NCBI RefSeq assembly: GCF_015832195.1
Contig: NC_052046.1
Coordinates: 21,878,161 to 21,942,160 of the forward strand
Direction of reading: 5' to 3'
Origin: Motacilla alba alba
Taxonomy: Eukaryota > Chordata > Aves > Passeriformes > Motacillidae
DNA length: 64,000 nt
The position numbers and the translations under genes were made by a program. Shown here in pieces: positions 51,114 through 62,717 of this stretch. Within the stretch, counting starts at the first letter, position 1, and every line of letters begins with the position of its first letter. The notes below the pieces were generated by a model that saw only the letters and a list, made by a program, of their open reading frames with translations, was not told where the DNA came from and did not search any database.

Positions 51114-51130
51114 GGTTGTTTTGAAACTGC

Positions 51131-54100
51131 ATTTGTTGAGGCTTCAATAAGGACCATGATATCTATTTACCAGTATCCTTGCCTAACTCTTCCTGTCAAT
51201 ATGTGGTCTTCTTTGAAAATGATGCCCAAATGCTCTTATTATGAGAGGAACTAAGGAGCAAATCATTTCAGCTGATTCACAGCCTATTTGTGTCTTGAAC
51301 TGAATGAGGTAGTTGAGTAGCTCCAAAATAATCTCATGTCAAACAGTGACAAAATGACAGTTTTGCTCATCTCATACTATTGCAAAAACAGTACAAATAC
51401 TCATGATCTGTGATATGCCTCTTGCAGTGCAGATAAAGTTATGGTTTTTCTGAAAAGAGTGTGAGTTTTGTCACTGATTTCCATGAAGCCAGCCTTGTCA
51501 GCATTTGCAATTGAAAGTCATTTACCAGCTTCCTGTCTGCATCTAATTGTGAAACCCAGCGTAAGACTGAAGAAGAGGGAAGAAGTATGAGGGGGAGGGG
51601 ATTGGGTAAGGGCAATTGTGAATATTGTTTGCTTCCCCTCATTATTGGTATATGGTATCTGACTTCTGAGTTCATTCATATCTTGCCTCAAGAGAGGTCC
51701 TCCAGGGAAGTCAGCCAGCTACTCTGGAAGAAGAAAGAAATTCCTATTTCTATTCTGCCCGAGGATTCCATTCTAAAATTTGCTTACATATTGCTCACAC
51801 TAATGTGGAAATACCCTGGACTGAGATATTCAGCACAGACTTGAACAGTTTTTAACAACCACAACATTGTCACTGGTCCTTAGAGATTCTTACAAGGAAC
51901 TTAGACTAAGGACTATCACTGTATTTTTAGCCTGCTTAATAGTAAGTGGGCTAGACCTCCAGCACTTTCATCTGTTGCAGTTTTTCTCAGAAGATTGATT
52001 CTTTTATACTGACACTGAGTTTATCTCACTCCTGCCCCCTGAACTGATATTGGGGACCACAAAAGCTTCTGTAGCCACTGAGTCACCATTGAAAAACAAG
52101 GTGAGGTGGGTGGTGAATCATGTGTCATCTATCATCATCTATTGGAGAGAAATTAAGACTGATGGATCATAATCCAGAAAAATCTATGGACTGGCAGATT
52201 TCCTGCCAGTATCATACATTGTATAGAAATCACTTGGCAGACTAGAAAAGTAATTTGCAAAAATGCCATTCTATTTTTACTGTCTGCAGACAAACACTCC
52301 CCCATTTTCCCTCTCTGCTTTCTTGCTAAACTTTGATGGTCACAGAATCATAGGAAAACTGCTTAAATCTATTTTTGTGCAGATACAAATGGGTGTGATA
52401 TTTCTAAAGGCTTGGGAATCCTCATGGGTTGGGATTTTTTCTCCCAAAGTTGCTTGACTCATGCAAAGTTGTGTGCGAGTAACGTCACACAAATCTCTTT
52501 ATTTGAGCTTTGAAGACAAAAAGGGGAGGGAAGTTTTGAAACTCACTGTTGCCATTTCCGTGGCTCTGCATGGACCAACAGGTGCTCCCAGGGTTGCAGA
52601 ACGGCAGGGGCAAGGAGAGCAGTTCTTCTGAAGCCCTGGGCCACCTATCACTGCTCATAATGGCCCTCCCAGCTGTCATGGGAGAAGAGCCACTCTTGTT
52701 CATATGTACTCTTTTGAAGTGATTGCCATTAGGATACATCTAACATTTACCACAGGGGGCCCATTCCCTCATTTGGAGGGTGTAAACTGAAGAAATAGCA
52801 AACAACAGGGACTTGCCAGCATCCCTGACTGGAAAGGAGGCTAAAAATAAGTGTTTTTTCTTTCCCTGCAGGACAGATTGCAGAGTAGTGAGGTCAGACA
52901 TGCTCCCAGACAGGTGTGGGCTGTGCAAGAGCCATCAGGCCTTCTTTACTGCCTCTGGTCCAACAAAAAGCAGGAACTGTGGGAACACCATGTGGTTTTG
53001 GTGTCTCTTTTAATCCCTTTGAGGACCTATGTCCTCAAATACATAGACCACCAAAAAGAGAAATTCTTTTGGGACCTTCTAAATAAACAGATATTAATTG
53101 ATCAGCCACTATTTAAACTTTGGATAATCTTTGCAGGGACAAACCTTTTGACCTCTGATCAAGCAATGAGATAACCAGAAATGCCCTTTGAAAAAACGGG
53201 CATATATCTATGGCTATTCCAGAGCTTGTTTTCTGCCAGAATGGCATTACAAGGACACCACTTGTGCCATTCTGTCCTCTATGAAGAAATTACCTTTGCA
53301 TACTAAAAATTGAGGTGTTTAGGGCTACTGATATAAACGTGCAACTATTTACAGGAGTTACATTTAACAGGGAGCATATAAAAGGATCTAAAGCCTACTA
53401 TTCTCAGGTCTTTGAACAAAAATATTGACAAAACTGGGCATTACTATAGTGAATTCTCATTATGATTTCACTGTCCTGTGTCTGGTAGTCTAACTCATTA
53501 GAAGTCCATAGCCTGAGAAGAAAGATAATGAATTCATATCTGAGAGCATTTAATCCTCTATAAATGTTTGTTTTCTACATGGTTTACTTTTTCCCCCCCA
53601 AATCTTGTGCTTGGTATAAAACAAATATTGCTGGGTTCATAATTTTTGTGGTTTTATTCATGTTGTAATCGGTGGAAGTCCTCCAGGAGTCATCCATGGG
53701 GTGTTAGGTGAAACAGACACATTGAGAGTAAATGTTTGGAGTCAATTCTGCAGGAATCATGTGTCTTGTTTGTGTGACAGTATCATCCATTACCCCTGCC
53801 TGCACAGTACCCATGGCAGTGGTTCATACAGGTGATGGCTTTCATGGGCCCTCATGCCTGTCACTGCATTCACAGCAATGAGCAGTAAGCTTTATCTATC
53901 TAAAAGGTATAGCAACTCTTAATGGCTTGTTGTTCGGCTGAATGGGAGTAGAGACCTCATAAAGCGTGATGTGGAAAACGCGAGATGAATGCAAATCAGC
54001 AGGTGTCAGAACTGGAGCCAGACCTGGGAGCAAAGGTGAGAGGAACAGCTTTGCACCTCTCACTGCAGACTGAGCAAGCACCTCTCACCCAGACTGCACC

Positions 54101-56999
54101 ATGCAGTTGCCTTCCACCCTGCCTAAGAAATCCATGCAGGATTGGCCTTGGGTAAAGGCTGTCACTTAAAAACATCAGCTGTTTGCATTCTCATGCAATT
54201 TGCAGCTCTTCATTGTTTCAGAAAGACAATGAGTTTGAACATTTGGAGGTGGGATTGATCTCATCTAATTTTAAGCACATAAAGAAAGGCTTGTCATCAA
54301 AGCTGTCTGGCAAAACTCTCTTCAGAGAGAGCCAGGCAATTCCCCAGAGTGATTCACCCCACCTACCTCAGGCACTATTCCTAGGATGCAGTGAATCATT
54401 CTATGGAATTGTTCCATTGACTGGAAGGAGAGCCCTGGCGAATGGCTTATGCTAGATGTACACCTTTAATGTGGCTAAGGTTAGATGAGCTCAGTCTCTT
54501 CCCTGCTGATAGGCAGTTCAGTTTTAGTCTTTCCAGTACCAGCTTCAATGTCTTCTGCTCTTAGGCATAATGATAAAGGACAATGAATTTGGGTCTGGAA
54601 TTTCAATTGGTTCATAGATCTTGGGGTTTTCATAATAATTGCAAGGGTGACAGACGGGTTCAAAGAGATGCTGGCCCATATCTTCCTTGGAGATGTAATG
54701 CTGGACTCCACACAGAGGAATTCAGATAAGCAGTAATGCCATGATACTACTGGCTTCTCTGACTGCTTCAGGGAAAAACCTGGCACTGCCTCAGACCTGG
54801 CTTATCAGTGCCTCCCAACAGCCTGTCTTCGTGAGGGCTATAGACCTGTCTTTTGAGGAATAATTTGGTCTCTTGCCAGACATGTGGTCATTGAAAAGAC
54901 ATGGATGAAGAAGGTGCTGCTGTTTTTTCCAAGTAAGATCAGTTTGTTAGTCACTACATCTATACTTCCTTTCTTATCCAGGGGAAATCTAGGGAACTTC
55001 ACTTTCTTTCCTTCCAGTTGGTTCATAGTCAAGACCACAGGGTGGGGTATTGCAATAGTAAAACTAAGATAGGAAGGACTTTAGTCAAATTACCTCTCAG
55101 TCAGACTGAGTTCTACCTCAGGGCAAGAGAACTATGTGAAATCCCCCAGGCATCTACTACATAAAAAATTCAAGAAGGTGGCAGGTCCTATGGTGGTTTT
55201 TGGGTACATGAGTGTGCACATACCTACTTCAGTTAAACCAAACCTTTCAGCGCAGAGTGTTCTACTGGGAAGAGTCTGCAGATACCCTGGGGAGTTTCTC
55301 CATCCAATGAAATGGAAGATCAGGCCTTGAATAGCTTCAGTGACTAGAGCAGATCCAGCGTCAGGTCAAAGGCAGGAACATTTTGGGGAGAAGCTTCAGA
55401 AGTCTTGAGATGAAGGAAGACAAGCTGCTATGCAAACAGTCTGTTGCTCTGCTGATAAGAGGCAATGTAAACGAGAAAGCCAGGGATTGACAAACAACCC
55501 TTGAGCACCAAGATTTCTCAGGATATGTCAATAAAATCCTCAGAGTGGGTTCACAGCATTGCACCTCTTTATGGTAGGCACTGTAGATTTCTGGGCAAGA
55601 GCATATTGCTTCTAGGTAAAAAAAAACTGACCTAGTTCATGAGTGAATTTGCACAGCCACTGTCCAGCAGGGCTGTATTTCAGACAGAATGAGAGGACAA
55701 ACTGATTTAAAGGAAAAAAAAATGGCCGCCTGTGTACAAATACACACAATTAAATGGCATTGTTATTTCAAAATGTCTTGATCTTCATTACCAATAACAG
55801 TGTTACTAAAACTGAAATCTTGTCATGGCCTGTCAAATTTGCACTGTAATCTTGGCAGGCACAGATGAGCTAGGTCATGTCCATGGCTCTCCAGTAGAAA
55901 AAATGCCTCTTATCTGGCTGGGCCACCTGTACTTCCAGCGGGGTGTGGCCAGAGACCAGACACAATTTGCCTGTGTGCCCTTCTGATAGCTGAGTGAGCC
56001 AACTCCTGAGTAATCCCGACTCCAAATAGCCATTTCCAGAATATGGGAGCAGACAGGAAAAGAAAGGGACTGTCATTAAAGTTTTGATAATAAGAATTTT
56101 CCTTTTGGCATCACATACCAAAGAACACATTCTCTATTAAGATGGGTGAAGAGAGCTCCTTTTTCTGGGCAAGGCAGTTAGCTGTGGCAATTACATGAAC
56201 AAGTTCTTCCTTATTTTCACTCCCTTATTTACACTCCCATATACCAGTGTATATGCATATGCTCCCTTCAGCATGTCTGTGTTGGAGACAAAGTGACTGT
56301 AACATCCATGACCTAAGGCTCACCCGACATTTCTTAGTGGAATACACCCAATAACATGACCTCAGGTTTGAAGACAAGCTAACTTATGGAAAATGGTGTT
56401 TAGATTCTTAGCCAGGCCATGCCAATGAATAGTCTTCCTTTCAAAATGCCACTCTTCCCAAATCTCTGAAATTCAAGCATCCTTTGAAATTAGTATAGAA
56501 TTGAGGAAAAGCCTCTGCAGAAGCCAAAGAAATCCATGTCAATGTCTCAGTAAAGAAGTAACTATGCTGCCCAAGTGAAACACATTGCTATAGAGGTTTT
56601 CCAGAACAGACCCTTGTGGAGCTTGATAGATCCCATCCCTATTGTACATATTTGTTCAAGGTTAGGATTTTTCCTTTTTTGTTTTCTCTCTTTTAGGGCA
56701 TTTTCTCCCATTTTGTTGCTAAAAAGCAATAACAGTTTGTATTTAGGAGAAAGAAAAGAAGTAACCGTGGAGAAAGGAGAGGAGTGCTGCTGGCTTTACT
56801 ATGGCAGCTGAGGGACATTCTCCTGGAAAGGGCAGAGATACCACAAGACTGGTGCTGAGGGAAAGGGCTGGGCACATCTCCTAGCTCTGTCTTGCTCTCT
56901 CAGCATTCAAAGGTAAAAGAGGCTGGAGTCTCTGTCAGAAGAATTCACCACCACTATGGGATTCTGTCTTCTGTTGCCTCCTACCATGAGCAGAACTCT
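51131..56999. other. Intergenic region, no recognised gene
   Basis: 5.9 kb between the PIK3R1 poly(A) site and the retroelement cluster. Short frames occur on both strands (for example around 52485-52928, 54545-54966 and 55870-56130 on the minus strand), but none has a recognisable domain, and adjacent frames are broken by stops. I see no convincing splice structure. A distal gene part, lncRNA or decayed repeat cannot be excluded. Confidence 0.6.
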
Positions 57000-57806
57000 G
57001 CTCATAAGAGCGGCCATTGCATTGGGACTTTATTAACACCCTACCTCACCAGACAGGGGACCCTTCACCATCTGCTTGGGTGCCTCAGGGCATCCCAGGA
57101 TCCCTGAGCCCCTTTCCCCCTCCCAGGGAACCTCTCCCTGCCATGTTCAGGAGCCAGGCTGCCACTGCCCAGCCCCACTGCTCCTCTGCCACTGCTCCGG
57201 GGTTTTTTTTTCTTTCCACTACACTGTAGTCCCACACCCAGTGCCTGCTACCTCCTGCTACAGCTGCCCAGTTTCTGATATATCTCATCTACTACTCTGG
57301 GACTTTCCACATCCCTGCTGTTTCAGCTGCTGCTCCGAGGTCCCTGCTACAACTCATTACACTATCCAGAGGGGCACCTGGATTGACTACCCCTGGGAAT
57401 ATGTAAAGAAAACCTTTCTTCCATCCTTCCCCATCTCGGCCAATCCGCCATTGCCGCGTGGTCGCCGAGCCCACGCCACAGCGCCCCCTGCAGCCACGGG
57501 GGAATCACCGCACCCCCTGCCCTGCCGGGGGCCAGCAGCGCCCCTGCTGGCTGTGACCGGAACTGCACCGAGGGGAAATAGATTAAACTGCAGGGAGGAG
57601 ACTTTATTTGGGTTTTCTGGTTTGTTTGCTCTTATTGTTTGTGTGCCTTGTTATACATACCAGTAAAGAACTGTTATTCCTTTTCCATGTCTTTGGCTGA
57701 AAGCCCCTAATTTCAAATTTACAATAATTTGGATGGAAGGGGATCATATTCTCCATTCCAAGGGAGGTTCCCACTTTTCTTGGAAGACACTGGTCTTTCA
57801 AACAAT
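57000..57806 (+). mobile_element. GC-rich LTR-like avian retroelement block
   Basis: The right part (about 57655-57806) has the order typical of a songbird ERV LTR end: CAGTAAAGAACTGTTATTCC, CTTTGGCTGAAAGCCCCTAA, then an AATTTGGATGGAAGGGG stretch and GGTCTTTCAAAC. Upstream sequence is C-rich and CpG-containing (57440-57570), unlike the AT-rich surroundings. The left edge is uncertain and may lie before 57000. A 196-codon + frame over 57076-57666 has low-complexity Pro/Ser composition and is not taken as a gene. Confidence 0.5.
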
Positions 57807-58951
57807 GATAGTATTTATTATTTCTATATCAGATTTGATATATTTATCTCCAGTCAAAAAACAAGGGCTGTGTTCTTTTTGACTGTTCTCAAATTTTAGA
57901 GTTCTAGTCACTGAGTGGGAAACCAGCTGAAGCAGCCAAAGCTACTCCCACCCATGCACCTGGGTTGTCTTCTGTGGCAACAGAGCTGTGAGGGAAGGTG
58001 GTGGCTGATTTATGCCCTAATATGAAATCAGGATACGTGTGAGAAACATGTCTGATGCAGAAACTCAAAAAACGTACTCTCCCATCTGGTAATAAATATG
58101 TTGCCCTTAACTGGTGTGTGTCCATGCCAAATTCTGTATCTATGTTTTCTTCTTTGAGCTGACATCTTCAGAGTCTCAGCACATAATTCACACCTGAAGT
58201 TTATCTACATTTTCATCTCTAAGGCTTCTGATGCAAACCTAGCTCTGGAGCTCTGAGAACTAGCTCCCACTGCAAGAGGAGGACCACAAGACATGAAAAA
58301 CCAAGTTTTCTTCCATTACTTTCCTGAGCTGCCCATTTGCAATGGATCATACTCCTGGTGGATCTTCTTGACTGCAAGCAGAAGGGTCAAGGCACAAAAA
58401 TATGTCCAGGTGTCCACACAGTCTTCTAAAATCTTGGATTTACTTACCTTTTTAATTTTGCTCTGCAGATAGTTGAGGATAAAGTTTTCCAGCTCAACAT
58501 CCTTATCAATTCAAAGTTATTGGTGTATTTGTTAGTGCTGATGCATTTGATAAACCAAGGTTATATTCCTGTGTCATATAAATGACACACTTAGCAGCAA
58601 GATGTCATCATTCTTCGTCTTATCCTAGAAACTAATTTAGTCATGAATCTTGAAAGACCCTAGGAAGCAAAGGCTCAGTATGCACAAATTAGAGCTGCAG
58701 TTCCCTGGGTCAGCACGACTGAAGCAAAGAGTTAAAACCATGAGACAACCTCCAACCCCAATCTGGGAAGAAGGCACACTCCGAAGCTCCAGGGAGAGGG
58801 AACAGAGAGCCTGAGAGAAAACATCCTGACCTTCACCCAGACAAATTGTCTTGAGAGCAGCCCGGAGAGGAGGAAAACCAGGGGCGCGCGACTGGGACTT
58901 CCCGCCTGAAAACTGCTGGACAGGGACCAGGACCATCTCCGGACCAACCTC
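57807..58951. other. Spacer between retroelement blocks
   Basis: 1.1 kb. The last 250 bp becomes GC-rich and may be the leader of the element whose ORF follows; a GGTGAGAAC splice-donor-like site lies at about 58969. No LTR matching 62046-62717 is visible here, and no primer-binding site is convincing. Confidence 0.4.
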
Positions 58952-60184
58952 GTGCTGATTCAGCTTTTGGTGAGAACAGTTGAAATTAAGAACATGGGGG
59001 AAGCTTATTCCCAGGAACAACTCAGGGAGATTAATAGACACCTTTATCATTTAGCAACAGGGAAAGAAAACAAGGCCTTGAAACTTTTGGCTCCAGAGAG
59101 AGTAATGCTGGAGGCAATTTTGCGGAGTGCCGCGGGGGCTACCTGTCATCAGCAGGCAGCAGAAATGACTCCCACCAGTCAGGGGGGAGGGATGCCTTCT
59201 TGCCATCCGCAAGAGAGGGAATCATCTAGCCATCCGCAGACGGGGTTTACTGCTATGAAATTAGGAGGAACAGAAATTACTCTCACCAAAAAGGTGGGAG
59301 GGGAATCGTTATCACCTTCAGGACCTACAGGGTCACCAGGCACACCTCTTCCAGTCGCAGGAAAGTGCGGCTTGGAGGACTGGGATCTCGCCTTCTTTGT
59401 GGCTTGTTCCCCAGACTCGCAGAGACCAATGCGAAGTGTCACCACAGAGGCGACGGCAGGATGGGGGGCAGAGAAAATCGCAGGACCGGAGAAGGAGCTG
59501 CTTCTTGGCAGCTGGCACACCCATGCTGAAGTGGCACCGGTCAGCCGGCAGGCAGGGGGGCCCGCACAGGCGGCCGTGGGGGTTGCGGAGGCTGGCGGGG
59601 GGGCCACAGAGGCAGCGGGGGCAGGCATGGCAGTGGCAGCAGCAGCCACAGTGGCGGCAGCTGCGGTAGCGGCGTGCGCATGCGCGGTGCCAGCAGCGGC
59701 AGCAGCGGTGGCGGCGGGAAGCATGGACGCAGCGGTTGCACGTTCTGAGGGTCCCGTGACGCGCTCCATGCTGAGAGCCCGCACGGCCACCGAGACGGCC
59801 GCCCGGCAGGCACAGGGGGACTGCTCCCACACTGCAGCGGCGGCACTGGCAGGACAGCCAACTGAGACAGAGCAGAGAACCGCGGCGGATGCTCGTCCAG
59901 GAGCGGCAGCGCCAGTGCGCGCGCACGTGTTGGTGGAGCGAAACCTGGTCGGGGAAGGGCAGCTCGCATGTCGCAGACGCGAACGGGCACAGACGGGATG
60001 GGAATCGTGCATTCGAGTTGTGGACGTTGGCACGGAGCCAGGGGAGGCGGATCCCGGTGGGCAGCAAAGCAGGGCAGGCACGGCGGACCCCGAGTGGGAT
60101 CCAGGCAGCGTGGGTGTCAGGCACAGGCAGAGATGGGGCAAGGTCAGGGCGGAGATGTCCTTCAAGGCAGCACTAGGTTGCTAG
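58952..60184 (+). CDS. CpG-rich 410-codon ORF, possible retroviral gag remnant
   Basis: An open frame of 410 codons, by far the longest in the window. A second Met at 58994 begins Met-Gly (MGEAYSQEQLREINRHLYHL), which would suit an N-myristoylated matrix protein, and it lies upstream of an env remnant and LTR on the same strand; this is the basis for the gag guess. The amino-terminal 60 residues look globular. The rest is low complexity, with an Ala/Val/Gly-rich stretch from GCAGCN-type repeats (about 59550-59740). I see no zinc knuckle or capsid homology motif. The same DNA is open on the minus strand for 328 and 263 codons, which is expected from GC-rich composition. It could instead be a spurious ORF in a CpG-island-like segment. 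Confidence 0.35.
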   Translation: MLIQLLVRTVEIKNMGEAYSQEQLREINRHLYHLATGKENKALKLLAPERVMLEAILRSAAGATCHQQAAEMTPTSQGGGMPSCHPQERESSSHPQTGFTAMKLGGTEITLTKKVGGESLSPSGPTGSPGTPLPVAGKCGLEDWDLAFFVACSPDSQRPMRSVTTEATAGWGAEKIAGPEKELLLGSWHTHAEVAPVSRQAGGPAQAAVGVAEAGGGATEAAGAGMAVAAAATVAAAAVAACACAVPAAAAAVAAGSMDAAVARSEGPVTRSMLRARTATETAARQAQGDCSHTAAAALAGQPTETEQRTAADARPGAAAPVRAHVLVERNLVGEGQLACRRRERAQTGWESCIRVVDVGTEPGEADPGGQQSRAGTADPEWDPGSVGVRHRQRWGKVRAEMSFKAALGC

Positions 60185-61909
60185 GCAACCACAGCAGGCC
60201 AGAACTCCAAGCAGGCTTTTGGGGAAAAACAGGTCTGGAAACTTTTCCAAGGGCAGGATGAGAAACTTCTGAGAATTTTCACAGTGTTTTATCCAGTTTT
60301 TCAACAGGGTCAACTCCAGAAAAAAATGCAGCAGATGTTATGTGGGGCAATTTAATTCTTCCACAGGCAGATTCCACAGAAGTGATAGCAACAGCATTTG
60401 CCAGAGGACCATGATTCAGATGCAGAAGACATGGACAATGCTACAAGTGCAGAGCTCCATGTTCCAGTCAAACAAAGTTTTATATGAGTTGAATTTCTAA
60501 ACGGGTCTTTTCATATCAGTAATTTCTTGGGTTTTTTATTACTTTTCTACCGTAAAAAATGCTTCCTAGGGAGACAAAACATCATATAAAGAGTCTGTGG
60601 GGTCATCAGCTGATTTCCCAATGGTTCAGAGTTTTAAGGATTGTTGGTATTGAGTTTGTAACCTTTGTTATTTTTAATTTTTATAAGTAATAATGATAAA
60701 TAATGATAGTTGTTGTTATATAAATGCTTTTAAAAGATTGTCTTGTGATAAAAATTATTATTAAGGTATTATTGTAGTATTTACAGCCAGCTTTCATGTG
60801 TTTCACTATCTCTTTTGTGATCATCTGCAAGACACGTGTCTCTTCAGGATCCTGTCCTTTAACTACTTACTTAACTACTTACATGGTCTTGAATTTTTTT
60901 TCTATCCAGATTGCCAGTCTCATGGTTTTCTTCAGTCATTATTACAGAAGTACTTCAGCAGAAAGTTCAGTTGTAACATTAAGTTCTTGGTTTTTTGGGT
61001 TTCAATTTTGAATTAGGTAGTCAGTCTTTCATTCAGCTGCACTTCTTACACTCTCAGTGTCCAGATCCAGGTTCACAATCCTGACTGTGAGGAAATTTTG
61101 ATCTCTGAAGAAGAGGTTTGTTGTGTTTGAAGAATCCCTATCATGTTATTTCATGGTGTGAATGGTTTCTAATCCTAAGGTTTTTTTATTCATAACTGTA
61201 GTTTTTAAGAGTCTTGTTTTAGAGAATGTGTTAAGTGATACCCACCAATTAGAGTTCAAGCTGTGGCCAAGCTTTAGCTCTACTTGGTGGAGTGATTGAC
61301 AATCAACCCAGAAGTTTTCTGCATCAAAGCGTATTCAAGTCCTTTTGACTTGGCAATTTGACCATATATGACAGCTGAGCTTGTTTTCAAAAAGAGCTTG
61401 GAGAAACATGAATCCGGACATGATTTCTTCAATCTTCTGTTGTTTTAAGGTTCATCAGCTGTCGCAGACTCTGGGATGACAGTCCAATGTTGTAGTGCTA
61501 GATATTGTGTGATTTCACATGTGGTATTGATTGTCTGTGTTATTTGGTTGATTTCTAATTACTGGTATATTGCATTTCTCTATGCAGTTTTGCAAAACAG
61601 AACAGATCAAGGTTTCATTTTCACATCAAGACCCATTCTTCATCTCTGGGATTTTGAGAGGATCCTCCAGTCCCTGCGGGGACGTGGATTTGTTTGTGTT
61701 TTAACAGGTACAAAGTCCAGGTGAATTTCAGTGAAGAATGTGAAACTGTATCAAGTGCAAGAAAACCCTGAGCACTTGACAAGCAGAGAAGAAGACACAC
61801 AGATGTGGACTGCACAGAGATTCCAAACCTTGTGCTTCGCCAGTCCACAGAAGATTGCAGACTTTGGGTTTCTGCATGGGTGTGGGAATCAGTGATTTTG
61901 TAGAACTTC
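60185..61909. other. Probable internal remnant of an endogenous retrovirus, unassigned
   Basis: 1.7 kb lying between the gag-like ORF and the env-tail remnant. If the element is one provirus, pol and most of env should be here, but the span is much too short and I recognise no polymerase or integrase motif. It is AT-rich with short frames only. Confidence 0.35.
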
Positions 61910-62045
61910 AGTTAGATGATAGTTTTTACATTTTGATAAGGCTTGTAATTCTTCTGTTCATTCAGCCATGCATTCTTCAGTGCATGTGACAGGCCATGAA
62001 TAAGGCTGCCAAAAATGTGTTTTTGGTACAAAGAGAAGGGGGAGA
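61910..62045 (+). pseudogene. Retroviral env carboxy-terminal remnant and polypurine tract
   Basis: One + frame running into the LTR reads as a hydrophobic segment followed by a Cys-containing cytoplasmic tail (LLFIQPCILQCM), an in-frame TGA, then a tail ending ...REGGDV across the LTR border. The layout matches the end of a retroviral transmembrane envelope gene. The internal stop and loss of the upstream ectodomain make it non-functional. The 15-base polypurine tract at 62031-62045 sits directly before the LTR, as required for plus-strand priming. Confidence 0.6.
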
Positions 62046-62717
62046 TGTAGGAACCCAGGACATCCCTCTGGGTGCCCTGGATGGCCTGAGTTGCTGGCAG
62101 GGGCTCTGAGACCCTGGCATGTAGCCAAAGACACACGTGGGGTTTTGATCTTAGCCCATGGAGCAAATTACTAACTCTGTATGAAGAATTACAAGCCACA
62201 CACACAAGTTAGGTATTGTAGTAGAAGTAGTCATGAAGTGAAAGGAAGGATTTTTGAGTGCTGTACAAGGGGGTTTTAAGCCTTGTACGCAGGGGTCCAA
62301 GTTTTGTACATGGGGGTCAGGAGGTCTGAGATGGAGGGATTTGGGTGTGCCCTGTCCTCTTTCTTTCTCCTTCCTAGCCTCCATGTCTTTGGTGATGTTG
62401 GCACTCACAGATTGGTTTAGAGTAGAAAGTCACCATTCAATATAGATAGTAGGCATTGGGGAAAAAGTATAAACATGTAACATGTAATGTATGATATAAA
62501 AGATGGCACCAGCCCCCTGGGAGGGCAGTGTGCCTTTGTCTGATCTGCTAAACAGGCCACAGCAGTTCAGGGAGAAAAGAATCTTTAGATAACCAACAAT
62601 AAACAACCTAAAGAACAGACAACAGAGGACTACTGAGTCTTTCTTTAAAGGCACGGGTTGGAGGAGAGACTTTTCCATCTTTCGGGGTCACCCCAATCCA
62701 GGGCTGGAAACCCCACA
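62046..62717 (+). mobile_element. Endogenous retrovirus LTR (3' LTR of a truncated provirus)
   Basis: A 672-bp LTR starting TGTAGGAACCC right after the polypurine tract and ending ...ACCCCACA. It holds a TATA box (TATAAAA, 62495-62501) and a poly(A) signal (AATAAA, 62598-62603) about 100 bp downstream, giving a U3-R-U5 layout. A close copy lies in reverse orientation at 63411 onward. The two differ at scattered bases and in the last 15-20 bp of U5. Family name not assigned. Confidence 0.85.

Larger units (their letters stand above)
46762..51130 (+). other. PIK3R1: PIK3R1 3' untranslated region
   Basis: About 4.4 kb of AT-rich non-coding sequence follows the stop, similar in size to the mammalian PIK3R1 3' UTR. 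It holds several AATAAA hexamers (48101, 48178, 48613, 50893, 51108), ATTTA motifs, a (TTTTG)n tract at 47703-47747, an interrupted A-tract at 50404-50443, and a miR-29 seed complement TGGTGCT at 47065-47071. The end is inferred from the last strong poly(A) signal. Confidence 0.65.

Noticed and set aside
52485..53174. Frames of 60-107 codons on both strands
   Set aside because: Broken by stops, with no domain or splice structure; length is within chance for 64 kb.
57076..57666. 196-codon + strand frame
   Set aside because: Pro/Ser/His-rich low-complexity product within an LTR-like C-rich block; the shifted frames beside it are equally open.
59179..60165. Long minus-strand reading frames (328 and 263 codons) opposite the CpG-rich ORF
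   Set aside because: They are Ala/Pro/Cys-rich, overlap in different frames, and are expected from GC-rich low-complexity DNA; no domain is recognisable.
61912..62205. 97-codon minus-strand frame across the env remnant and LTR start
   Set aside because: It crosses the polypurine tract and LTR boundary on the opposite strand; a shadow of the retroviral sequence.
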